Part shown: piece by piece, positions 11,401-23,400 of the stretch
How the letters are laid out: the number at the start of each line of letters is the position of its first letter
Numbering within the stretch: position 1 is the first letter of the stretch
DNA from: Elgaria multicarinata webbii
Lineage: Eukaryota; Chordata; Lepidosauria; Squamata; Anguidae
Length of the DNA: 64,000 nucleotides
Direction: 5' to 3'
Assembly (NCBI RefSeq): GCF_023053635.1
Contig: NC_086183.1
Coordinates: forward strand, 30,361,501 to 30,425,500
Position numbers and translations under genes: made by a program
The notes under the pieces: generated by a model
The model's database searches: none
Seen by the model: only the letters and a program-made list of their open reading frames with translations
What the model was told of the DNA's origin: nothing

Positions 11401-14400
11401 CCAAGAGCTGAAAGTAGCCGAACTGATAAGTTTAGAGGGGGGGGGAGGGGAAACCAAATCAAGCTCATTTTTAAATTGGAAAACGAAGTTCTCTGAAACT
11501 TTCTGCTGCTTTAGAGATCTAATTTACCATTTTAATTTTACTTGTATTTATTTATTTATTAAATTTATATACTACCCTGTAGCCGAAGCTCTCTGGGTGG
11601 TTTACAAAAGTTAAAAACATTGAACACTAAAAAGTATGCAAAATTTTAAACCATCAAAAATATAAAAACAGTATAAAACAACGGTATTAATTTAACAGCA
11701 TCCAACAGTAAACAACAAAGCTGAAAAAGTACCCCGTGTTCATTTTTTTATCCCAATACACCAGAAGCATTTGACCTGAAATACGTGAGGAAAAGAATTA
11801 AACACACCTAATGCTGTTTTGATGTTATATTATGTAGACATTTTTATTGGAATAGTTGTAAACATTTAAAGCCAATAGCATGCATGTAAGATTATTTAAA
11901 TTTAAGAAATAGTTACTGAAAGCTGTTGACGTATTCATTTTAGCAATCCAAAGAACTGCATGATACGCTCCTGACAACCACTCATTTATTTCAACAGAAT
12001 TCAACTCACTTGCCCCATGGTTCAAGCAACGTTGGTTTTGCTGTCATCAGTTATTAGTTCCATTTCACTCTGAGGCATACATGTATTTCAGTGACATAAA
12101 CGCATTCTCTCACATACTTGCTAGTGATAATCATCTGAAAAACACTAATTACAACTTTGAAACTGCCATGCCTGATTAATATTGTATTTGCGGTTGGTAT
12201 ACATTAGTTTTGACAGATGAACTTCCGAAATGGAACGTTTTCCACCCCACATGACCGCCTGTAATGTGGCTGAAATGTTACGTTCAAACGAATTGAATGT
12301 TTTATTTGGAAATTACATTTAATCGGAATGCGTCAAAACATTTTTAAGGCATGGCAATTCAGTAGCGTGCACATCTCTTGCATTGCTTAAATTTCAATAC
12401 AAAAAACGAAGCACTGTTGAACTAGTTGTATTTTATATTATGGTTTTATACTGTTGTTTTATACTTTGAATGGTTTTAATTTTTGTAAACCGCCCAGAGA
12501 GCTCCGGCTATTGGGCGGCATAGAAATGTAATAAATAAATAAATAGTTAAAGCACACCCAAAGAGCTGTGCGTTAGATACTTACAGTGCAGTACTAATGA
12601 TTACACCCTTGAAGATCGAAAGCCCTCCAACTTTTTGCCTCCCTGTCCTCCTGCCTTGCATTTTTTGCTAGATAGGCTTTTTATCTTTTCAATACTTCTA
12701 TTATTTTCTACAAAAGCAAAACACACGAGGAAAAGGGAAACAGTACAAAATACATAACACTGCATACAATACATCTGATAAAAACACATATACGTAAGGC
12801 TATGCTCCATTTGAAGCGATCTTCATGTCAGATGTAGGCTATCAATTATTACTCTTTAGCCAGCTCAGAAGTACATAAAAAAGACAAAAACCTCAAAAAG
12901 CAATCACAAATTATATATAGAATCCACATACAAACAAATGGTTCTTTTGCAATTCTTGTATATATACTCTATCAAAAGTTTCCAGTCCATTGCAAATGAA
13001 GTTGGCTTTTTAGACCACTGGTGGTGGTGCTTTGGAGGGAAGAGGAAGGAGGCTTGAGAGGCCTCAAGATAGCTTGTATCCTGGCCTCCCTCATCCCCTC
13101 TCCTCCCCGCCCACTGCAGCATCCCCTTTTATGATCTTGGGAGAGCAGCTGGCATGGTTCTTTCTGCACTGGCTGTGAGGGGGGGAGGGTGGATCTCTCT
13201 GGCTCCCCCTTCTGAGGTGGCAGCGCTTTCTCCCACCTTGGAGGGGGAAATGCAGACACTTACGGCCCATCAGATGATGTATAGGGTCCTTAGGATTGCT
13301 GCCTTAGATACTTCCTAGATACAATTCTCTTAAAATCAGTTTTGAAATTGCCCAGTTTGACTGACGTAGCCCTACTTCTTAGATATCAGCTTTTACAATT
13401 TGCATCACTGCCTGGAATATGCTTCGTCCTGTATCTGTTCAAACTGTAGGGCTAAACTGGGCTATAAGTGTGGCTTCCTTTGCACGCTCGCCTTCATTTG
13501 CAATTGTTTCAGTTCTAGCTGAAAAGTTTTCTGTTTAGGCAGGCTCCTGTTAACCTTTAGCATGTAAGGGATTTTATCTGGCATGGTATTGATTTTCCTG
13601 TGCTGTATTCAGTAATCACTGTTTTTTAATTGTCTGTTCAAATGATATACTATTGGGTATTTCCCTGCTTTAAAAATTGAGTGACTGATACATGTCTAAG
13701 TATCTTTTATTTCATATCCTTTTAGGTTTGGGTGAAAGCCCAGTCTAAAGCTCCACAGCATTCTAGGGTGGATAAGACATGTTTTTTGTTTTCTGAAGAC
13801 TGGTTTGTTTGCATCCAGATGCTGTCTTTCAGTGCAAGAAGCTGATGCAGTGACATTTTTTTCTCTCTCCCTAGGGGTGGCTCCTCCAGGGTTGAAGAAG
13901 CATGTGATATCTATGCAAGAGCAGCCAATATGTTTAAAATGGCCAAGAACTGGAGTGGTACGTAGGATCCCTGAACCATTGCCTGTATTAAATTCGGCTT
14001 GTGTTCCCCAGAACTGCATACCTGACCTGTTCAAGTGCACATCACTTCATCTGGTTATGGAACAGTCCCCTCTCACTCACATTGCAGTAGAGAAGTGTGC
14101 CCTGCCATCCCAAGCTGGAAGCTTGTGGTCTTCAAAAAAATATAAAGTATAACACACCGTGAAACCAGCAAGTGCTGGGAGAGTCGGCTGTCCTAGCGAG
14201 TTGGTGATCTTCTGGAGTGGGTTTTATGATCTCGTTTTAGAACATTAACAAGTTGCAAGCCTTCTCCGGCCATATACCCTCTCTGTCTCATTCTCTCCTA
14301 GCTGCCGGGAATGCTTTCTGCCAGGCTGCTCAGTTGCACATCCAACTGCAGAACAAGCATGATGCAGCTATGAGCTTTGTGGATGCTGGCAATGCCTTCA

Positions 14401-17400
14401 AGAAAGCTGATCCTCAAGGTAAGGAAGATGGCTTTGGCCGCCATGCGCTCTCATCAGAGCTGTGTGGGGATTTGCTGTTATGGCAGAGGGAGTGGTGAGA
14501 TGGGGTACGCTCATACCCAGAATTCTAAAAGCTCATAGTTTAGATAGTCATATTTACGCACGCATCCCTAGTTGGACATTTTGAGGAGGGAGTGGGAGGA
14601 AACGACCCATCTCACACTCAGAACAAGCCACTGTGGCTTGTTATGAGCTGTGGTGCGGTTTGCATAATCAGTGCCTAGCTGCGGTGTGTCGTTTCATCCA
14701 AACCCAGGCGGTATGGCTTGTTGGAGGGGGAAACAACCCTCAAATAACCCGTGGGCTGTTGTAGGGTTATTTCACCCTCCAACAACCCATGCCACCTGGG
14801 TTCAGACAACACAGTAAGCCACATCTGGGCTGTGATTAGGTAAATCGTGCTTGGCATGTGCCGTAGCTTGTTTAAGCCATGGTGGCTTGTTTTGATCGTG
14901 TGAACTAGCCCAATAGCTGCATTTTGGGAGATTGTATGTTAGCTTAATAAGCCGAGGTGTGCATAATCCATTTGCCAACACAGCCAGCCCCTTCTCTCCT
15001 CTCTTTAGGCCACATCTCAGTGAAATGCGGAAGTTAGCTTAAGATCCTGACTTGTCTTGAAACTGGTAAACCTACTTTCCTGGTTTGCATGAAATGAGAA
15101 GCTATGGTTAGTTGAAGACTTGCACACTTCGTTGAGATGCAAGCAGAGGGCTGGTGCATATCTCGGCTTTTTAAGTTGGTACAATGGTCCAAACACAGCC
15201 ATTGTGTTGGACTTTATCTTTGCCACTTAACCACCAAATACTGCTCTGTTAAACTCTCTCCAAAGCTGCAAGTCACCATAGGCTGCTGAAGGACAAAAAG
15301 CTGCAGTACCAGCTGGCCTCCTTGCGTTATACACCGAGGTGTCCTGCTTTAGCTGAAATCCTCAGTCGCCTGCAGTATTGCATAAGAGCTACAAGTGAAC
15401 AAATCTCTGTCCTGGCCAGGCTTGTGCAAACCTGACTGATGTAAAACGCCCACGAGTGCATTCTGAATTTAAATGTCTTAACGTCCCCCTTTTCTGAACA
15501 TAGGTGCAGAGCCAGGCTTTTGTGCCACTAGGTATAAAGTAGAAAGAGTAACTCTGAGCCTTGTGTGGTTCGCCTTTCCCTCCACACCACCCACTCACGT
15601 GTCTGAGATTACGATATATGCATCCCAGGCAGGTTAAAGTCGGGGTACCTTTTTTCTCCTCCCTTGAAAGCAGCCGTTGTGAGGAGAGCACCTTGGTTCT
15701 CGTCGCGCTAGTGGATTGTCTCCCTGCATGGCACCTGGGATATGCCAGGCTGTCCTGGGGTTGCCCTGGGGTTAAAGAGTTGCTTTGCCTCTTTGGGAAG
15801 AGGGTGCCCCTCCTAGGATTCCGTGTGCCTGGCTGATGGCAATCATTAACAGCAAAGAGGGAACGGGCGAGGAGGGGAGTGAGCCCTCTTCTGCAGCTGC
15901 CTTGACTCAGGCAGCAATTTCAGGGGGAAAGATGATAGAGTAACCTGAGGAGAAAACAAATGTAATCCTCCCCAGGGATTTGTTTAATCTTTTGGAGATT
16001 TGCATTCTGATTACCGGCTGTGGTAGCAGAGCTGAAAAGCAAGCTTCGCCCTTGAAATTGCACCGAGGGAGGCGGAGCAACATATGGGGCAAAGGGGGCC
16101 CTTGGGGCAGGGCGAGGGGTGCACTGACTCCGCGGTGTGTTTTTTTAATGTGGCATTAAACAGATCCAACCTTGTCACCTAAATCCCCTTCCTTTGGATT
16201 TTCTGCCATCAGTGAGTGGCTGCTTTCTGGGGCGGAGGGGGGGGGAAGGAAGAGGAAAACGTTACCTGTTGATCTTGGTATAATCTCTGTAGTGTAGATG
16301 AGAACTCTTTGCAGATACCGACGTATTTGTATCCTGCTTTTTCACCAAAAAATGGCACTCAAAGTTTATTTATTACATTTATATACCGCCCCATAGCTGA
16401 AGCTCTCTGGGCAGTTCACACAAGATAAAAGATTTACAAACAATATACAAAAATTAAAAACCACAAAAACATTAAAAAAATGTGCATACAATTAAAACCA
16501 CCGTAACAACTATAGAAACGATGAGCCAAAAAAACAGACCTAGGCTCATTACATGTTGCTAAATGCCTGGGAGAAGAGAAAAGTCTCGACCTGGCGCCGA
16601 AAAGATAACAATGTCAGCGCCAGGCAGGCCTCGTCAGGGAGATTGTTCCACAGTTGGGGGGCCACCACAGAGAAGGCCCTCTCTCTTGTTGCCACCCTCC
16701 GAGCTTCCCTTGGAGCAGGCCCCCGGAGGAGGACCTCTTGGCTTCACTTACCTGGTTCTGCATATAAGTGCTGGCCTTGGTATGGGTTTGGTGGCAGACC
16801 CCTGAACAATTGCCTGTCTCCATGTATAGCTGCCTGGACATTAAGTAGTTCTTTTGAGGCCCTTCTGAGCTGCCACCACCAGGTGAGGTATGGTGGGTGA
16901 CTACTGGGGAAGGGCTTTTTCAGTAGTGGCACCCTGGCTGTGAAATGCTCTCCCCAGAGAGACTCGGGTCACAACTATTTTAATGTTTTGGCACCAGGCA
17001 AGGGCCTTTATTTCTTGAGTCTTTTAATCCTGTTCCAGCTCTAATTCGTTTCATCTTTTCCACTGGTTTTTAACGTATTTATTTATTTATTGCATTTTTA
17101 TACTGCCCCATAGCTGAAGCTCTCTGGGCGGTTCACAAAAATTAAAACCATTCAAAGTATAAAACAACAAGCAGTATAAAAGCATAATAAAAAATACAGT
17201 ATAAAAATACAGTATAATCTTCTACTGCCTTGTTTTTTTTTATTACTTCATCTGTAACCCACCCTGAAGTTAGTTATACTGTAGCATATAAATACTACCC
17301 CCACCCTACTACTCCCACCCTAGAGGCCTTCAAGAGGCAGCTGGACAACCACCTGTCAAGGATGCTTTAGGGTGGATTGCTGCATTGAGCAGGGGGTTGG

Positions 17401-20400
17401 ACTTGATGGCCTTGTAGACCCTTCCAACTCTGCTATTCTATGATTCTATACTTTAAATACATACATACATACATACAAGGTGAGATTGTGTTCATGTTTC
17501 ACCAGTGGTTTGCTCACTTCATGTTTCACCAGTGGTTTGCTCCCGTGATTGGAACAACTTTCCATTAAAACTGAGTGCTAAAAAGTGGCTTTATTAAAAG
17601 GCTGGAGTTCAGAGTGTCTAACTCCCTGAGTGAACAGAGCACGTAGGCTTTTTCTTGAGAGGTGTTCAGTGCTGCAGTTCTTCCTCTGACCACACGAGGG
17701 CAGCATTGGGACCCATCCTGTTCACACAAGGGCACGGGATGTGTGTGTCATCGGAGTGCATCAGAATCATCGCGCCTTCCCTCAGGGTAGGATTCGAGGT
17801 GGGCGGGAGCTGGTTGCATGTGTTCCCACCTGGAGGACAATGCAGAATGGAACCAGAGCAGTGATAAAAATGCACATCAGTTCTCTCAAGTCTGCCTGGC
17901 GCTCTTTTCCAATTCCCAGAAGAACTGCGGGCCTCAGCAGCTTTTCCTTAAGTGGCTATTGATCTCCTCCAGGGAGGGAAATATGCTATAAATATACCCA
18001 CGGCTTTCAGGGAGGTCAGAGGAGTATCATAGCCAGTTGGCTTTATTTCTGTATGTTACTGTGTTTAAAACTGCCAACTATTTTTTTTTTACAGAGGCCA
18101 TTAACTGTCTCTTCAGATCTATTGAGATCTATACAGATATGGTAAGCCTGCTTGTGTGGCTGCAGTTCAGAAATCGTGTTTTTAATTGTTAAAAAAGCGG
18201 CGGGTGGTGGCGGCGGCGTTGCTGACAAACCCAGTAGAGGGTGACCTCTTCCTCAAGTCACTTGGTGTGGCTTGGATATGGCTGTCATTGTGTGTGTGTG
18301 TGTGCTTGGTTTAAGAGCGAATATTAAGCTGCAATGAGAGGAGTACGGTGTTTTGACAGCTTCTTTGGGGTGCTTTCAGATGAGGCTTTTAATTGTGCCA
18401 TTGCCTTGCCTCGTTCACAAAATTTTTTGGGGGGTCCAGGTGACGTTGTCTTCACTCATAACCCCCTCATGTTTTCCTGCTGCTGCTGTTTTTTTTTTCT
18501 TAGCACAGCATAGAAATATCTTTGCTTCCAGAAGGGCTAGGAACTTGTTTTCGGTTTTAAATAAAAGTTTTCACGCTCGAGAAGCTGCATTCTGTGCACA
18601 GTTGCCGCATTCAGTATCCTGTGGAATAGCGCGTATGGGGACGGTAGTAAGGTACTTCCGAAAATCAGTCTTCCAGCAGTATTTTTGATAAATGGTGCTG
18701 CACTTTTTTCCTGTTCAATGTAATGATATTCTCCATTATTTTACCAACACAAGCATAATAGGTTTTATTTTTTTGCTAATTTTCACGCGAAGTACCATCT
18801 CCAGAGGCCTGCATTGCCCAATGGCTTAATTAAACCCAGAGTATCAAACAAACAAACAAAAATTAAAAAAAAAGTAGAAAAGTTACAGAGGAAAAGATGG
18901 AATAACTGTACGGTGCCTTCTTATTGCTAGTGCTAGGAGCTCTGTCTGGAAGCACAGTGTGTGTGTGTGTGTGTGTGTGTGTGAATCACCCTTGATAGAT
19001 GTGTTTAGTTACCACCATGGATGGGACTTTGTGCTGCCATCTGTGGGTTAGGCTCTGTCGAAAGCCCCCTCAAACTAATGTTTGTTGGCTGAACAAGTAG
19101 CCCATGCTACTTGTTGTGGAATCCTTTGCAGGATTGTCGGAGAGGAGGCACGTACTTAAACTGATACAGGATTGTAGCGTGGACAGTACTTGAATTATAA
19201 AGCAGATTGTTTGTGAAGTGAATCAAGGAATGCGTTGAAGCTGACAAGGCTAATCTTGAGCCTGCACAGCTTTAAAACAAGTTAATTTTACTGCATAAAC
19301 CTTTACAAAGTCCGGATGTGCATTCCATTCCTGCCTGCCCCACATATGTGGGGTGGGGAGTGTATTTCAGTATGCCCCCAAATGCTTCTGCATGCGTTTT
19401 GTAGAAGCAGGGAAATTTAGTTGGAATTTCAGCGTCTGGTGGCTCAATCAGTTGCCAAGTTCCAACATAGCTGAGAGCTACTCAGAGCCTGAAATTTTGC
19501 TGCTTTGGGGGGCAGCCGGGGGTTCACACAAAGACCCAGGTGCCCGTGTTTCACACCATCTCTCCGTGTTTTTTTATCAGGGCCGCTTCACCATTGCAGC
19601 CAAGCACCACATAACAATAGCAGAGATCTACGAGGCGGAGCTGGTGGACATTGAAAAGGTATGATGGGAGCAGCGAAACGTCTGCCTTGTATTCTGTCTT
19701 CCCCTTGTCTTAGTCTGCTCCGTTTGTATTTCCTGCTCAGATAAATGTGGATGTTGGAATCATGGTAAATTTTGCTGCTTTTCACACTCAGATTTCAAAG
19801 AATTTAGAATGTGGGGTGCGGTGGCGGGAGAGAAATGGGACAAGGTAGGTTCCAGGGACTAGATGATAGTTACTTGTGCTCATATCGTTTGAATGCCTCT
19901 GTCTTCCCCTTGTCTTAATCTGCTCCGTTTGTGTGTCATATCTCCGGTGTCAGTTTAGCTGGGACAGTTAACAGCCAGATCTTGAGGGTGGCTAGAGAAG
20001 ACCATTTCGAAGGGCCTGTTGTGTGCCTTCCTCTCATCACTGAGGGTTGCATCACATGTGATAGTTTATCTGCACGATTGTAAAGAGAGTCTCTGCAAAC
20101 TGTTATTACTACGCATATGCTGCCTTACAGAATATAAATCTTTCCAAGGCTGCTTACAAGTAACAACCAAATACACTTTAAAAACCTATGACAAGCAATA
20201 TCAATATATAACAAGTCTTTGGGATTTCCCTCAGGGTGGTTGGCGGTAGATGGCCTTGTAGGCTGAACAGGTAATCCAGCTAGAGCCGGCTCTGGTTTCA
20301 TTGTCTTTGCCTGCCTGCTTCTCTCTCAGGAAATTCGTCCCCCAGGGCAGTTTGATGGTAGCTGGCCCTGTGGAAGGTGCACAGTCTATCTAGAACAGGC

Positions 20401-23400
20401 TGTGATGTCACCTTAGCCCCCTCCCCCCCCCCCACGCCCATCGCTCTCTACGAGTGGGTACGCTGGACCAACATTCCCAACCCATGGAGTGGACTATTTT
20501 AATTTTGCCCTGCTTGTGAACACCCTGGGAGCATTTGGTTGACCGCTGGAGACAGAAAGCTGAGCTATATGCACCTTTGGCCTGGACCCCAATCCATGTG
20601 TCTGGCTGCTTATTCTCTCTCCTCTCTCGCTTTCTTTCCAGGCAATAGCCCATTATGAACAAGCTGCAGATTATTATAAAGGTGAAGAATCCAACAGGTG
20701 ATTGGAGAATGTATTCCTGTTCCTTTTTCTGCCGTAGGATCACTGCTTTGTGATGGTTGTAGTGTTGCCTGTTGGGCAGCCCTCAGAAGATGATGATGAT
20801 GATGTTGTTGCTGGTCCTGGGGGCTCCTGTCGGCTTCCCCACATGAGGTTCCATCTTCCCTTGTGTTTTTCAACGTCTGTGAGGGGCTCTGCAGTGAAGG
20901 TTCCCCAGTTTGCTGTTGATACTCAGCCCTGCTTCCCCTCTTAGACAACCGTGTGAGGCAATGGATGCCCTGAAGAGGTGCCTGGCAATCAGTTATAGAT
21001 TGTGTGAGGGTGGACAAGCCAAAGCTCAATCCAAGCAAGATGAAGTTGGTGGAGGTTAGACTGATCTGGGAGTCGGTAGCTCCCCTGTTCTGGGTGGGGT
21101 TGAAGTGTATGGTTGCGCCTTCGCAGTGCTTCTGGATCCAAGCACTGCTCCTGCAACCTCAGGTGGAAAACCTGGTCAGACGTGCCTTTGAAAAGCTGAA
21201 ATAGGAGCCCTGGATATGGTTGCTCTTAGGAAAGGGTGACCTGGATATTATGATTACATGTTTTGGTAACATCCAGGCTGGATTGCTCCGATGTGCTGTA
21301 TGTGGGCCGTTCAGAAACTTCAGATGAGCTCACTTGTATTAGCAAGTGCTGGTTTTAACGTCTAAAGGCTTAAACTGCACCGTTTACCTTCTCTCATCTG
21401 AGCCTCCCTGAACGCTGAGGGTGTGTGACAAAGCCGATGTCCAGAATTCCTTCTCTTGTCAGAGCCTAAACTGATAACTGCAGGGTCTTTTCTGTAATGG
21501 CACCCTCGTTGTGGAACTCCTAGTCCTTCCCTCCCCACAGACAAACAGGGCCTCAAGGGTAGTTTGTTTTTATTTTGCCTGGTTGCCTTCAATTTAAAAG
21601 ATTCTGCCTCCTGCTAAGTGAGGAGCACCCAGTGTCTGGACCGCCATCTGGCAAAATAATAGAAAAAGAATTCCCAAGTAAGAAAAAAATCTGTTTTGCC
21701 TTGTAATATATAATAATATAATAATAATAATAATAGATTTATTTCTTACCCGCCTCTCCCTTTAGATCGAGGCGGGGAACAACATTAGAACAGGAATCAA
21801 TACGTCTTAAAAATTCATCATTTAACATTGATCTGGATAGGCCTGCCGGAAAAGGCTAGTCTTTAAAGCTGCCTTAAAATCACACAAAGAGTTAATTTTA
21901 CAAATCTCCCCCGGCAGGCCATTCCACAATCTGGGGGCGAGAGAAGAAAAGGTCCTCTGGGAAACTGATGTCAGCCTAGTTTTAGCTGACTGAAGTAAGT
22001 TCACCCCAGAGGACCTGAGTGTGCGGGGCGGACTGTATGGGAGAAGGCGATCCCGCAGGTAACCTGGACCCAAACCATTTAGGGCTTTAAAGGTAATGAC
22101 CAACACTTTGTACTTTGCCCGGAAACTAATTGGCAGCCAGTGAAGTGATTTTAATGTTGGGGTAATATGCTCACCCCTAGGTGTACCGGTGACCAACCTG
22201 GCTGCCATATTTTGAACTAGTTGAAGTTTCCGAACTAGGTACAATGGTAGCCCTGTGTAGAGCACATTGCAGAAGTCAAGCCTTGAGGTTACCAGCGCGT
22301 GCACAACTGTCTTTAGGTCTTCTGACTCTAAGAAGGGTAAAGAATATAGCTTTACCTTGCTCAGCAATCAAAGCCTGGTGAAGTAGCAGAGTTGGGCTAC
22401 TTTCCTGTGGAATCCGCTTCTCTTGACTTATAAAGAAATTGCCCTTGCCGGTGTATTTTGGACTTGGTTGTTCTCAAGCTGACCCTTTCTGGGGTCATGC
22501 CGCCAGCAGATGTTGCCACGGGTGAAGAGGGTTGTTTCTCTTCCCTTGTCCAGATTCCTCTAGCATATCTTCCTCTTTCTGCAGCTCCGCTAACAAGTGT
22601 TTGCTGAAAGTGGCTACCTATGCAGCTCAGTTGGAGCAGTACCAGAAGGCGATTGAGATCTATGAGCAGGTCTGGTTATAACTCTTCTTCCTCCCCTGCT
22701 CCTTCTCCCCCTCCCCACCCCTGAAATTTGTATTGTTGTACTTTGCAATCTTAAGACACCGACGCCCAGCTAGCCAGTCCTAATGTATGAAAATGAAATT
22801 GTAGTCAGGGAAATGTATACTGCATCCTTGAATTAAAATTGCACATCCAGGCAATCTAAACTCTGACCTAAGAGAAGCTGGATTTGTTACCTTGGTGGGT
22901 TCTACAAACGTTTACTGTGAATAATTTTGGTTTTGCTGATCATGGGGTACGTCAGTGAACTATGTGCTAGAAATGACAGTCCTGATTCTCTCCCTCCACC
23001 CTCTGGTATGTGGGAGGAGATGGGCAAACTGTGCCTGCAAAGCCTGTGTCTTGTCCGAAGCATCCTGTAGCTTCCATCCTCATATTGGAGGAGACTAATT
23101 TCGCTTGGGCACTAAGCTGTGAGCAGAGAGCTGTCCTCGAGGGAGCCAAGTGTCATAGAATCATAGAATAGTAGAGTTGGAAGGGGCCTATAAGGCCATC
23201 GAGTCCAACCCCCCCCTCCTCAATGCAGGAATCCACCCTAAAGCATCCCTGACAGATGGTTGTCCAGCTGCCTCTTGAAGGCCTCTAGTGTGGGAGAGCC
23301 CACTACCTCCCTAGGTAACTGGTTCCATTGTTGTACTGCTCTAACAGTCAGGAAGTTTTTCCTGATGTCCAGCTGGAATCTGGCTTCCTTTAACTTGAGC

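Larger units (their letters stand above)
5646..13874 (+). other. NAPA intron 1 (remaining 8.2 kb)
   Basis: No exon was recognised in this first intron (5486-13874). 5.6-6.7 kb is markedly G-rich on the + strand, a typical first-intron continuation of a CpG promoter. LINE tails lie at 10205-10356, 11541-11720 and 12424-12544. The segments 6.7-10.2 kb, 10.4-11.5 kb and 12.6-13.8 kb hold nothing I can name. Confidence 0.6.
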
